DNA of 64,000 nt, taken from contig CAVYNL010000033.1 in assembly GCA_963769845.1 (NCBI GenBank), positions 80,190 through 144,189 on the forward strand. The letters are read 5' to 3'. The notes beneath the pieces are model-generated. The model saw only the letters and a list, made by a program, of their open reading frames with translations, made no database searches and was not told the origin of the DNA. This document shows positions 1 through 8,361 of this stretch, piece by piece (the stretch's first letter is position 1; the number at the start of each line of letters is the position of its first letter). This DNA comes from JBGQMW01 sp963769845. GTDB taxonomy: Archaea; Thermoproteota; Bathyarchaeia; Bathyarchaeales; Bathycorpusculaceae. The translations under genes and the position numbers were made by a program.

Positions 1-2
1 AA

Positions 3-113
3 TACCACGTCACGCTAAAATTCTCCGACATCGGTCAGGCTTATGAGCAGCAGCTGAACGACAGACTCTTAAGTTGCTCAAGGCACTATTATAATCTGCG
101 GTTAACATGGTAG
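3..113 (+). CDS. C-terminal end of an unidentified protein (cut by window edge)
   Basis: An open frame enters from the left edge and reads about 36 codons to a TAG at 111-113. The peptide is of ordinary composition (for example DIGQAYEQQL) and its stop overlaps the ATG of the next gene in an ATGGTAG arrangement, as is common in translationally coupled archaeal genes. The family cannot be told from this fragment. The same frame must stay open further left for this to be real. Confidence 0.4.
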   Translation, partial: YHVTLKFSDIGQAYEQQLNDRLLSCSRHYYNLRLTW

Positions 114-448
114 AAAGAATAGAGATTTACATTAAGAATGAAAAAGTCGCTGTGCCCGTAGGTTTCGTCCGACCCGTGATCGACCACCCATGCCTTGACC
201 GTAACATTTCAAGAGTCCAAAGAATACTGTCCGAGAACGACAGACTGGCCTTAGAATTCACAGAACAGTTCGCAAACGACAAAGGCCTGCCCGTCCAGGT
301 CTACGACGTCCACACCTTCAAAGGCAGACTGAAAGCCTGGCTGAAGAGAATAAGAACCACGCCTACGATAATAATTGGAACATCCAGAATCGAAGGAGAA
401 CTAACCCCAGAACAACTCAAATGCAAGCTTCAATCATGCGCGACCTGA
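107..448 (+). CDS. Small thioredoxin-fold-like protein
   Basis: A 113-residue protein without signal peptide or membrane segment. The C-terminal part has the shape of a thioredoxin/glutaredoxin fold: a helix-rich middle, then TTPTIIIG (a cis-proline-like turn before a strand) and a final helix. No CxxC redox motif is present; cysteines lie near residue 33 and as CKLQSC at the end. A redox function is therefore unproven. The start ATG overlaps the upstream stop. The family is not recognised beyond the fold guess. Confidence 0.55.
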   Translation: MVERIEIYIKNEKVAVPVGFVRPVIDHPCLDRNISRVQRILSENDRLALEFTEQFANDKGLPVQVYDVHTFKGRLKAWLKRIRTTPTIIIGTSRIEGELTPEQLKCKLQSCAT

Positions 449-514
449 CAGCACAGCTTCACAAGCAACAATCAACGGCAATCACGTTTCCTGCACGATA
501 CTCAAGTGCAAATC

Positions 515-694
515 CTAAGGCCGAGCATCCTGAATGAGACTCATCTGCATCGACACACTGGCAGTAGTTGTCTGCCCCATCCCTGAACTAGACATGCTCT
601 CCTGCACATTCATGTCGACAAGGCGACAGGTACCGTACTCCAAGTGGATCTGCCCGTTCATGTTCACGCTCATAGAAACAGACCCGCTTGACAC
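515..694 (-). CDS. Possible leaderless small protein, otherwise empty 449-989 gap
   Basis: The 540-base gap between the thioredoxin-like gene and SHMT has no clear large gene. On the minus strand a 59-codon frame starts at a GTG (692-694) about 30 bases downstream of a TATA-like TAAATATT, the spacing expected of a leaderless archaeal transcript. An ATG at 736 in the same frame is also possible but would overlap the TATA box. The peptide is Ser/Met/Gln-rich, with no recognised family. Weak evidence; the rest of the gap shows nothing definite. Confidence 0.3.
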   Translation of the reverse strand: MSSGSVSMSVNMNGQIHLEYGTCRLVDMNVQESMSSSGMGQTTTASVSMQMSLIQDARP

Positions 695-989
695 GTGAGC
701 GCGCGCTATTGCCAACCAATATTTAGACTTTCTCATACATCCCAGATAGAAAACCCAAGATTAACTGACAGGTACAAAAGTCTCTTGACCAATAAACTGA
801 GACTCCCGCCTACAAGCATCCCGCGAGAATACAACACACGCCTCTCATCGAAATCCCGAGGACAGCCCACAACAGCCAAATAACGTACAGTCAAAACCCA
901 AGCAGATGAACAACTTTTCTGACTCCCGCAGCGAACCAGCAGAAAAACAAACATAAACCAGCAAGAACACAATAAGGCCCAACGAGCAA

Positions 990-2180
990 GTGAGCAGCAT
1001 GTTTAACGAAATCCTCAACCTCGTCAAAGAACACGAAACATGGCGCACCGAACAATGCCTCAACCTAATACCCTCAGAAAACATCATGAGCCCCCACGTA
1101 CGAGCCCTCCTCTCATCAGAACTCGCCCACCGCTACACGGCAAGAGACCGCTTTTACATGGGCACGCAGTACACGGACAAGATCGAACAATACGGCGAAA
1201 AACTCGCAAGACAACTCTTCAAAGCCGAAACCGCCGACCTCCGCCCCCTCTCAGGACACATAGCCGACCTCATCGTCCTGGCCAACCTGACAAAACCCGG
1301 CGACACCCTCATGTGCATCAGCCCAACAGACGGCGGATACCCAGGAATGTGGAACGAAGGCCTAGCCGGCCTGCTCAAACTCAAAACCACTGCTTTCCCC
1401 TTCTCAAAAAAAGATATGAACATAAAAACTGAACAGGCCAAGCAAGCCATCCTCCGAGTCAAACCGAGAATAGTCATCTTCGGCGCCAGCCTCATCACAT
1501 TCCCCCAACCAGTCAAAGAACTCGCCCAAACCGCAAGAGAAAATGGCGCCACAGTCGGCTACGACGGCTCACACGTCCTAGGCCTCATAGCAGGCCAACA
1601 ATTCCAGGACCCACTCAGAGAAGGCGCCCAAGCACTCTTCGGCTCAACACACAAAACCTTTTTCGGCCCCCAAGGAGGCATAATCCTCGCCAACAAAGAA
1701 CCAGGAGAAACCCTCAAACAGAAAATCTACCCAGCCTTCGTAGACAATGCACACTGGAACCGTATAGCCGCCCTCACCTTGGCACTCGCCGAAGCAAAAA
1801 AATACGGTAAAGCATACGCAACGCAAGTCATACGCAACTCAAAAACCCTGGCCAAAGCCCTAGACGACTATGGCTTTCCCGTGATCTGCAAACACCTCGA
1901 CTACACCAGCTCGCACCAGACGATCATAGACTACGGAAACTACGAAAAAGGAAGAACCATCGCCAGAAAACTCCAAAAAGCAAACATCATCACCGACTGC
2001 GTCATCCGCATAGGCACAGACGAAATCACCAGACGCGGCATGAAACTACCCGAAATGATAAAGGTCGCCGAACTCCTCAAAAGAACCGTGATCGACGAAG
2101 AAAACCCCGAAAACATCAAAAAAGAAATAGTCAAACTCAACCGCCAATTCCAAAACGCCCAATACTGCTTCGAAAAATAG
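990..2180 (+). CDS. glyA: Serine hydroxymethyltransferase-like PLP enzyme
   Basis: Fold-type I PLP enzyme that interconverts serine and glycine with a folate or methanopterin C1 carrier. Family marks: LIPSENIMS near the N-terminus, RPLSGHIADL, DGSHVLGLIAGQQF, and STHKT with the PLP lysine at about residue 222, followed by FFGPQGG. At 396 residues it is somewhat shorter than the usual 420-430, so it may be the divergent archaeal paralogue rather than the housekeeping copy. It starts with GTG at 990, with an in-frame ATG three codons later. It is followed in the same direction by Taw1. The coding strand is unusually rich in A and C. Confidence 0.85.
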   Translation: MSSMFNEILNLVKEHETWRTEQCLNLIPSENIMSPHVRALLSSELAHRYTARDRFYMGTQYTDKIEQYGEKLARQLFKAETADLRPLSGHIADLIVLANLTKPGDTLMCISPTDGGYPGMWNEGLAGLLKLKTTAFPFSKKDMNIKTEQAKQAILRVKPRIVIFGASLITFPQPVKELAQTARENGATVGYDGSHVLGLIAGQQFQDPLREGAQALFGSTHKTFFGPQGGIILANKEPGETLKQKIYPAFVDNAHWNRIAALTLALAEAKKYGKAYATQVIRNSKTLAKALDDYGFPVICKHLDYTSSHQTIIDYGNYEKGRTIARKLQKANIITDCVIRIGTDEITRRGMKLPEMIKVAELLKRTVIDEENPENIKKEIVKLNRQFQNAQYCFEK

Positions 2181-2215
2181 CCCTCAGCCAAACGCAGCAG
2201 ACAAGTGACCTTCTC

Positions 2216-3196
2216 TTGACAGCAACGGTCTGCCCCGAACTCGTCGAGGCCATGGAACGCCAAAAATACCATTTCGTAGGCAACCACTCAGCCGTAAAAA
2301 AATGCAGATGGCTCCACGAAACCCTCGTCCACAATCGCCCATGCTACAAACAGAAATTCTACGGCATCAACACCCACCAATGCATCCAAATGACCCCTGC
2401 AGCCTTCTACTGCACCCAACAATGCCTATTCTGCTGGAGGGCCCAAACCACAGACCTCAAAACAAAATGGGACGAAACCAAACTCCCCCAATGGGACGAA
2501 CCCGAACACATAATCGAAGGAAGCATCGAAGCCCAATACCAAATCCTCACAGGCTACAAAGCCAACCCCAAAGCAGACAAACAGAAAGTCAAAGAAGCCC
2601 AAACCCCACGCCACGCAGCCATCAGCCTAACAGGCGAACCCACACTCTACGAACACATAGGCACCCTAATTCAAGCCTTCCACAAAAAAGGCTTCACCAC
2701 ATTCCTCGTCACAAACGGAACCCAACCCCAAACCCTATCAAGCCTAGAACAAGAACCCACACAACTTTACATCAGCCTCTGCGCCCCCGATGAACAAACA
2801 TACAAACGAGTCTGCCGCCCCCAAACCCCAAACGCTTGGAAAAAAATCAACCAAACCCTCAGTCTGCTCCCCAGCTTCAAATGCCCAACCGTCATCCGCA
2901 TGACACTCGCAGACAAACTCAACATGAAAAGCACACAAGCCTACGCTAGACTCATCCAAAAGGCAGAACCCACATACATCGAAACCAAAGCCTACATGCA
3001 CATCGGCTACTCACGCCTACGCCTAACATACGAAAACACGCCCAGCCACACAAAAATAATACAGTTCGCCCACCAACTCGCAAAACAAACAAACTACAAC
3101 CTCATAGACGAATCAGCAGAAAGCCGCGTTGCACTCCTAAGCAAACTCCCAAAATCAAAACGACTAGACAACAACCAAACACTTATCAAACAATAA
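2216..3196 (+). CDS. taw1: 4-demethylwyosine synthase, radical SAM (Taw1/TYW1)
   Basis: Condenses pyruvate carbons onto N1-methylguanosine-37 of tRNA-Phe to make the tricyclic wyosine base. The archaeal form lacks the flavodoxin domain of eukaryotic TYW1, and this 326-residue protein fits it. The radical-SAM cysteines are in CTQQCLFCW, preceded by the family signatures HFVGNHSAVKKC, FYGINTHQCIQ and a GEP-type strand (SLTGEPTLY). The TTG at 2216 is preferred because the CPELVEAMERQ segment aligns with the start of family members; an internal ATG at 2252 would remove it. It lies 35 bases after the SHMT gene. Confidence 0.92.
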   Translation: MTATVCPELVEAMERQKYHFVGNHSAVKKCRWLHETLVHNRPCYKQKFYGINTHQCIQMTPAAFYCTQQCLFCWRAQTTDLKTKWDETKLPQWDEPEHIIEGSIEAQYQILTGYKANPKADKQKVKEAQTPRHAAISLTGEPTLYEHIGTLIQAFHKKGFTTFLVTNGTQPQTLSSLEQEPTQLYISLCAPDEQTYKRVCRPQTPNAWKKINQTLSLLPSFKCPTVIRMTLADKLNMKSTQAYARLIQKAEPTYIETKAYMHIGYSRLRLTYENTPSHTKIIQFAHQLAKQTNYNLIDESAESRVALLSKLPKSKRLDNNQTLIKQ

Positions 3197-3256
3197 CCAA
3201 ACCCCGCGCCACAGGCAACCTAATCGAACATCCCGTGAATCAAATGAGAACAAACC

Positions 3257-3264
3257 TTAAATAT
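3257..3264 (+). promoter_or_regulatory. TATA box for the small protein at 3320
   Basis: TTAAATAT preceded by an A/C-rich BRE-like stretch. A start site about 25-30 bases downstream would give a short leader carrying GAGGTG before the ATG at 3320. Confidence 0.45.
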
Positions 3265-3319
3265 TGCCTCAACCATTACCCGTACTCTTATACCAACAAT
3301 TAAATCGAGGTGTTAACAC

Positions 3320-3532
3320 ATGGTCAGTAATGGAAGAGGACGCCTGTTCAGACGCAAAGACGGCAAATACCTCATCTACATACCTAAAGACCTAGCCGAA
3401 GACAGCATGTTCCCATTCAAAGACTCAGACTCAATATCCGTCAAAGCAACCTTCAAACCAGGCGGAGAAAACAAACTTCTCATAGAAAAATGGAAAGAAC
3501 CCGCGACAGAACAAGGCGGAAAAAGCATATAG
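3320..3532 (+). CDS. Small basic protein, possible AbrB-like swapped-hairpin
   Basis: A 70-residue soluble protein with an alternating beta pattern (GRLFRRKDGKYLIYIPKDL) followed by a polar beta segment and a Lys/Glu-rich tail. The N-terminal strand-turn-strand with IPKDL resembles AbrB/MazE-type DNA-binding proteins, but the match is by pattern only. A ribosome-binding site (GAGGTG) and a TATA box lie upstream, so it is probably expressed on its own promoter. Function unknown. Confidence 0.6.
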   Translation: MVSNGRGRLFRRKDGKYLIYIPKDLAEDSMFPFKDSDSISVKATFKPGGENKLLIEKWKEPATEQGGKSI

Positions 3533-3604
3533 ACCTCGCATTCTCCATTTTCAAAGATAAGATATGATAAAATACCACAACAGCATATTCTACACCCAAC
3601 CAGG

Positions 3605-4261
3605 GTGCCAAACAAGTTGAACAACCTAAAACCAATTCTCGACACAATAAGAAAAGAGCTCCGCGACAAAGACGAAATCCGCGAAACAGCCCAAAAACAA
3701 ATGCGCACCATGCAGAGCTACTCCAAACAAGCAATCCTCCTCATCCACCAAAAACGCACAAAAGAAGCAGAAACCCTGCTCAAAAAAGCTCAGAAAATCC
3801 ACACAAAACTAGATCAAACCTCAACAACACACCCAAGCATAATCTACGGCGGCCTATACAGCGCCGCACTCCAAGAATACAGTGAAGCAAACATATTCCA
3901 AACACTAGTACAAGAAAACCAGTTCATAACCCCCGAAAAAATCAACGTACCCCCAACCGACTACATCCTCGGGCTAGCCGATGTAATAGGCGAATACAGA
4001 CGTCTGGCACTAGACGCCCTGAGAGTCGGAAACGCTGAAAAAGGCGAGAAAAATCTCCAGACAATGGACGAAATATACACCGAACTCATGGCTATGGACG
4101 AATCCTACATGCTGGTCCCAGGCCTAAGAAGAAAATGTGACGTTGCCAGAAAAATCATCGAAATCACACGCGGGGACGTCACCCAAGAAATCAGAAGAAA
4201 CGCCCTTGAAAAACACCTCAGAAGATTTGAAACGATACATAAGAGGAAAAACCAGACCTGA
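3605..4261 (+). CDS. Translin family protein
   Basis: All-helical RNA/ssDNA-binding protein of the translin/TRAX family, 218 residues, typical of archaeal members. The C-terminal half carries the most diagnostic stretch, from PTDYILGLADVIGEYRR through NLQTMDEIYTELMAMDES to a final Arg-rich helix. Archaeal and eukaryotic translin complexes act as endoribonucleases when TRAX-like acidic residues are present; I did not confirm those here. GTG start at 3605. Only 6 bases separate it from the endonuclease V gene, which suggests co-transcription of two nucleic-acid enzymes. Confidence 0.85.
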   Translation: MPNKLNNLKPILDTIRKELRDKDEIRETAQKQMRTMQSYSKQAILLIHQKRTKEAETLLKKAQKIHTKLDQTSTTHPSIIYGGLYSAALQEYSEANIFQTLVQENQFITPEKINVPPTDYILGLADVIGEYRRLALDALRVGNAEKGEKNLQTMDEIYTELMAMDESYMLVPGLRRKCDVARKIIEITRGDVTQEIRRNALEKHLRRFETIHKRKNQT

Positions 4262-4267
4262 CAAAGC

Positions 4268-4948
4268 ATGGACAAGAATCCAGCTAAACCAGCTACTTTT
4301 TCAGTGAGAACAGCCCATCGAGCACAACAGCGCATGTCCAAACTTCTCATCCTCGAAGACCAACTGCCTAGAAGAATCAGACACGTGGCAGGCATCGACG
4401 TTGCATATACAAAAAACACCTCTATCGCCGCAGCCGCAATCCTAGAATACGACTCACTCAAGCTGGAAGAAACACAAACAGCATCCTGCAAAACGCAACT
4501 CCCATACATCCCGACTCTGCTCGCCTTCAGAGAGATCATGCCCAGCACACAATGCATCGGAAAACTGCACATACAACCAGACGTATTTTTAGTCAACGGC
4601 CACGGCTACGCACACCCCTACCATTGCGGACTCGCAAGCCACCTCGGCCTCGTACTGAAGAAACCCACCATAGGCGTAGCAAAAAACAAGCTCGTCGGAA
4701 AAATCCAAAAACCCCAACAGAAAGTAGCCCTCATAACCCACAACGGCAAAACCATCGGCGCCAAACTCGAAATCAACCCGAAACACAAACCGATCTACGT
4801 CAGCGTCGGACACATGGTCTCCCTCCAAACAGCAATAAGGATCGTACAACAGACAACCCGCGACAACCACCTCCCCGAGCCTCTCCTCAAAGCACACCAA
4901 ACTGCCACGGCAGAAAAACGAAAGACCAATATCCCATCACAAACCTAA
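4268..4948 (+). CDS. nfi: Endonuclease V with Asn in place of a catalytic Asp
   Basis: Endonuclease V cleaves DNA or RNA next to deoxyinosine/inosine. Family motifs are clear: AGIDVAY (Asp44), LPYIPTLLAFRE (Tyr80, Glu89) and a C-terminal core ending GLVLKKPTIGVAK. The third metal-binding motif normally reads (V/F)DGHG; here it is LVNGHG, giving Asn110 where characterised enzymes have Asp110. The next motif HPRR is also changed, to HPYH. The fold should be intact but cleavage may be impaired or altered. It may act as an inosine-binding protein. It sits between translin and an HD-domain protein. Confidence 0.9.
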   Translation: MDKNPAKPATFSVRTAHRAQQRMSKLLILEDQLPRRIRHVAGIDVAYTKNTSIAAAAILEYDSLKLEETQTASCKTQLPYIPTLLAFREIMPSTQCIGKLHIQPDVFLVNGHGYAHPYHCGLASHLGLVLKKPTIGVAKNKLVGKIQKPQQKVALITHNGKTIGAKLEINPKHKPIYVSVGHMVSLQTAIRIVQQTTRDNHLPEPLLKAHQTATAEKRKTNIPSQT

Positions 4949-4959
4949 AACAAACACAA

Positions 4960-5679
4960 GTGAAGACCAACTTGCCAACATCAAAACTCAAGACACTAGC
5001 CACCAAAATACGCGACAAAAACCTCAGAAAAAAAGTCAGCGAACTACTTGAAAACCCGACCTTTGAAATAGACGGCAAAACCTACAAAGCATTACCCCTT
5101 GAGACCGCACCAGCCGGCCTTTCTCATCATCACAATTACCCAGGCGGGTACATCGAACACGTCACATCAACAACAAACATCGCATTAGCTTTGTGCGACT
5201 CAGCCGAAAAAATCTACCACGGCAAAGCAAACCGCGACCTCGTCATAGCGGGCGTCCTACTGCACGACATATTCAAAACAACAATGTACGCCAAGAACGA
5301 AAACGGAAGCTTCAGCTCCACGCCCTTAGCAGAGTACCTGGACCACTTGTCCTTGGCAACAGCAGAACTCGTAAGAAGAAACTTCCCACTTGAATTAGTA
5401 CACATCGTAACTGCCCACCACGGACAGTACGGGCCAATCAGACCGCGAACCCTCGAAGCTCTCATCTGCCACCTAGCAGACTTCACAGACTCAAGACTCA
5501 ACGGAGAAGTACTAAACGCGGCGCAATATCTTGCACGAAAAGCTACGGGACAAGAAATGTACGAACTAACGTCCAGCGAAGCCTTCGAAATAGTGCACTC
5601 GAAATCCATCGAAGGATGGAAAGGCCTAGTCAAGAAAGTCAACAAAATGAAGCAAAAAAGAAGAACACACAAAACTTAA
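4960..5679 (+). CDS. HD-domain phosphohydrolase
   Basis: Soluble 239-residue metal-dependent hydrolase. The HD signature is visible as HHHNYPGGYIEHV (first His), GVLLHDIFKT (HD pair) and TAHHGQYG (further metal His), then LICHLADFTDSRL. This order resembles the HD module of YhaM-type 3'-5' exoribonucleases and related archaeal proteins, so a nucleic-acid or nucleotide substrate is plausible but not shown. GTG at 4960 is chosen as the first in-frame start outside the endonuclease V gene; the same frame stays open further upstream but that part is a shadow of nfi. Confidence 0.8.
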   Translation: MKTNLPTSKLKTLATKIRDKNLRKKVSELLENPTFEIDGKTYKALPLETAPAGLSHHHNYPGGYIEHVTSTTNIALALCDSAEKIYHGKANRDLVIAGVLLHDIFKTTMYAKNENGSFSSTPLAEYLDHLSLATAELVRRNFPLELVHIVTAHHGQYGPIRPRTLEALICHLADFTDSRLNGEVLNAAQYLARKATGQEMYELTSSEAFEIVHSKSIEGWKGLVKKVNKMKQKRRTHKT

Positions 5680-5723
5680 TAGCAAACTACGTCAAGACCA
5701 CACCAAGAAAGGGGACACACAAT

Positions 5724-6050
5724 ATGGAAATACCTTTCGCAGAATTCCAGAAACTCGACCTACGCATAGGAAGAATAACAGAAGCGAGCCAGATCCCAGG
5801 CTCACGCAACCTCATAAGAATGATAGTGGACTTCGGAAACGAGAAAAGACAAGCAGTAGCAGGACTCCTGCAGTGGTACAAGCCTGAACAACTCGTAGGC
5901 AAGAAAGGCGTCTTCATACTCAACTTGGAAAGAAGGAAACTAATGGGCATAGAATCCCAATGCATGATCTTCGCCGCAGAAGACAGCAAAGGAAACGTCG
6001 TAATCCTGCAACCCGAAAAAGACGTTGCAGAAGGTAGCAAAATACACTAG
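5724..6050 (+). CDS. tRNA-binding domain protein (CsaA / MetRS-beta type)
   Basis: A 108-residue OB-fold tRNA-binding protein. Motifs: FQKLDLRIGRITEA at the start, then RNLIRMIVDFG, a conserved GL segment and GKKGVFILNLERRKLMGIESQCMI, all characteristic of the EMAP/Arc1p/CsaA domain found at the C-terminus of methionyl-tRNA synthetases. As a free protein it may act as a separate MetRS subunit or a chaperone-like CsaA. ATG 5724 follows a GGGG ribosome-binding stretch. It converges with rfcL, the two stops overlapping by 4 bases. Confidence 0.85.
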   Translation: MEIPFAEFQKLDLRIGRITEASQIPGSRNLIRMIVDFGNEKRQAVAGLLQWYKPEQLVGKKGVFILNLERRKLMGIESQCMIFAAEDSKGNVVILQPEKDVAEGSKIH

Positions 6051-7306
6051 CCCATCAGCTTGACGATTGCTCCAGCCTTCTCCTCGCTTCCAACCAAATA
6101 CCCAACCATTTCTTCATCCAAGACAAGCCACTTAGCCAAGCCTGCAGCCATCTCAGGATCACTCTCAAAGATTATCCGCAGATACGGAACGACTTCCTTC
6201 GAGGCCCTGACAGCAGAGATGTGGCACCTGTGCTTGACCCTGTTTCCTATGCTCAGCCGCATCGCCCTTTCCGATCTGGAACGGGAAAGCATCTGAATAC
6301 GCTCAGGAAACTTGAAAGGAACCCACCCAGACACCCGACTATTCTTTCTGGCCAAAGCCACACCTGCAGTCATGTAATCAATGACGTAACGCATAAAACC
6401 CCAATCACGAGTCCTGCGGATTCGGCCCCGATACAAGTCAGCAATTGCCAAAGCATTCATCGCGTCAGCCAAATCATGCGAGTCACTCATGTGCGCAGGA
6501 ACGTTCTCATAGATCCACTCAAAAAGCATGTCAACATCAACATCAGCCATGTCCACAGCGTGCTTGGCACCTGAACACGTCTTCCCGTACAATATCATCC
6601 TCAAAACATTGAAAATACTGTCCTGCCTATCACGGTACCCAAGCCAAGAAACATCCTCATACACAAGCTTTTTCTTCCCTTGGCCCAACGCCTGAAGGTC
6701 ATTCACCGCCGAACGCACATCACCGCCAGACCGCTGAGCGATAAACTTCAAAGCCGCCTCATCAGCCTGAATGCCCTCGCTTTCACTTATCCGCTTCAGA
6801 CATTTCGCAACTTCACCCGCAGGCGGCCTCTTAAACTCCAACAGCAAACAGTAAACACGAAGAGTCGCAAAGCGAGGGTCATAAGCACTGTTCGCAATCA
6901 AGACAACCGGACACTGCGCATTCTTCACAACATCACTAATCGCTTTGACCCCACCCCTGTCTGACGTGCCAGTCAAGCCGTCCAGCTCGTCTAAGAGAAC
7001 GATCCGTTTTCCGCCGAACAAGGAACTGTACTGCGAAGCCAACCCCGCAAACCGGTTGACCGCCTCTTCAGTCCGATAATCACTCGAGTTCTTCTCGACA
7101 AACTCCATCGACAAATCATGAGCCACTGCCTCAACAGTAACCGTCTTCCCAGTCCCAGGTGGGCCATACAAAAATGCAGCTCGTTTCTTGGGAACACCTT
7201 TTTCCCAAGACTTCACCCAACCAACAAACTTCTCAATGGACTCAGAATTACCTACGATCTCAGCCAAAGACTTCGGCCTATGCTTGACAGTCCACGCGGC
7301 ATACAA
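6047..7306 (-). CDS. rfcL: Replication factor C large subunit
   Basis: Clamp-loader subunit that opens PCNA with RfcS. It has an N-terminal RPKSLAEIVGN motif, Walker A GPPGTGKT near residue 48, Walker B IVLLDELDG, sensor-like region and a helical collar. At 419 residues it is within the archaeal range. The extreme C-terminus (GAIVKLMG) does not show an obvious PIP box, which many archaeal large subunits carry. It is 11 bases downstream of rfcS in the same operon. It converges on the tRNA-binding protein gene. Confidence 0.95.
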   Translation of the reverse strand: MYAAWTVKHRPKSLAEIVGNSESIEKFVGWVKSWEKGVPKKRAAFLYGPPGTGKTVTVEAVAHDLSMEFVEKNSSDYRTEEAVNRFAGLASQYSSLFGGKRIVLLDELDGLTGTSDRGGVKAISDVVKNAQCPVVLIANSAYDPRFATLRVYCLLLEFKRPPAGEVAKCLKRISESEGIQADEAALKFIAQRSGGDVRSAVNDLQALGQGKKKLVYEDVSWLGYRDRQDSIFNVLRMILYGKTCSGAKHAVDMADVDVDMLFEWIYENVPAHMSDSHDLADAMNALAIADLYRGRIRRTRDWGFMRYVIDYMTAGVALARKNSRVSGWVPFKFPERIQMLSRSRSERAMRLSIGNRVKHRCHISAVRASKEVVPYLRIIFESDPEMAAGLAKWLVLDEEMVGYLVGSEEKAGAIVKLMG

Positions 7307-7317
7307 GAGGAGGACAC

Positions 7318-8325
7318 CTACCCCTTGCTCTTCAACTCGTCCCCAGCTTCAACAAGCTTAGCCAGCAAGGCACTCAACTGAACCTCTTCATCTGCACCCT
7401 CAACAAGCCTGTAATCCACTTCCCCAACAACATCCGCCAGCCTAATCTTCCACTGTTCAGGAATCTCCGCCCTGAAAAGCTCAGTGTGAATCTGGCGAAT
7501 TAGGTCACTGCCAGCAACGCCATACTTCTGTATCATATCCCGCAGCAGTCCTCTTGCTTCCGTGAAATTACCGTCCATAGCCGCCTTGATCATTTTCTGC
7601 ACATCCGCAGGATGCGCCCTCCCAGTGATAGAGTAGATGACTTTCGCATCAACAGGCTTCCCCAACGACGCCGACGCCTGCAAGGTATTAATCGCCCTCC
7701 GTAAATCCCCCCCGCAAACCTCAAAAATAGCGTTCAAACCCTCCGCTGACAATTTCACCTTCTCCTTCTCAGCAATCTCTTTCAAACAACAATCATGCTC
7801 TTCCCTTGGCAAATACGTAAAACGGAAAGGAGCACACCTCGACTGAATAGGCTCAATAATCTTCCCGCTATAATTAGCGCACATGATGAACCGGCACGTC
7901 TCAGTAAAACGCTCCATCGTCCGCCTCAAAGCCTGCTGCGCATCAGAAGTCATATTATCAGCCTCATCCAAAATCATAATCTTAAACGGAATCTCACCAA
8001 TAGACTTCACCCGCGCAAAAGTCTTAACAGTATCCCGGACAACATCGATCCCTCTCTCATCGCTCGCGTTCAACTCCATAAGATGCTCCCTGTAAACATC
8101 ACCATAAAGGTCCCTCGCCAAACAAAGAGCCGCCGTAGTCTTACCAGTTCCAGGCGGCCCAGCGAAAATACAGTGCGGCACATTCCTAGACCGGGCAAAA
8201 CTCTTCAAACGCTCTATAATATCCTTCTGATCAACAACATCCCCTAACGTTTTCGGGCGGTACTTCTCGGCCCACATCTCAAAACTCAATTCGAGTCTGC
8301 CTCCCAGCCTATACGTTACTTCCAT
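7318..8325 (-). CDS. rfcS: Replication factor C small subunit
   Basis: AAA+ clamp-loader small subunit, 335 residues. Signatures: WAEKYRPKTLGDVVDQ, Walker A GPPGTGKTT, Walker B IMILDEADNM, and the arginine-finger motif PIQSRCAPFRF. It forms the ring with RfcL and loads PCNA. A TATA-like CTAAATATA about 20-25 bases before the ATG suggests a leaderless transcript from 8325, which supports this start over the internal ATG before WAEKYR. First gene of the rfcS-rfcL operon. Confidence 0.97.
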   Translation of the reverse strand: MEVTYRLGGRLELSFEMWAEKYRPKTLGDVVDQKDIIERLKSFARSRNVPHCIFAGPPGTGKTTAALCLARDLYGDVYREHLMELNASDERGIDVVRDTVKTFARVKSIGEIPFKIMILDEADNMTSDAQQALRRTMERFTETCRFIMCANYSGKIIEPIQSRCAPFRFTYLPREEHDCCLKEIAEKEKVKLSAEGLNAIFEVCGGDLRRAINTLQASASLGKPVDAKVIYSITGRAHPADVQKMIKAAMDGNFTEARGLLRDMIQKYGVAGSDLIRQIHTELFRAEIPEQWKIRLADVVGEVDYRLVEGADEEVQLSALLAKLVEAGDELKSKG

Positions 8326-8361
8326 GCGCTAATAAAAGTATATTTAGAACAAAACTGTGGG

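Noticed and set aside
1040..1552. Long frames inside the SHMT gene on both strands
   Set aside because: Compositional shadows: Pro/Arg/His-rich peptides produced by A/C-rich codons; the SHMT frame carries all the family motifs.
2302..2793. 163-codon frame inside taw1
   Set aside because: Pro/Arg/His-rich shadow of the Taw1 frame, with no family pattern.
4552..4959. Upstream extension of the HD-domain gene
   Set aside because: Overlaps nfi and is Arg/Pro/Thr-rich; HD-family sequence only begins after 4960.
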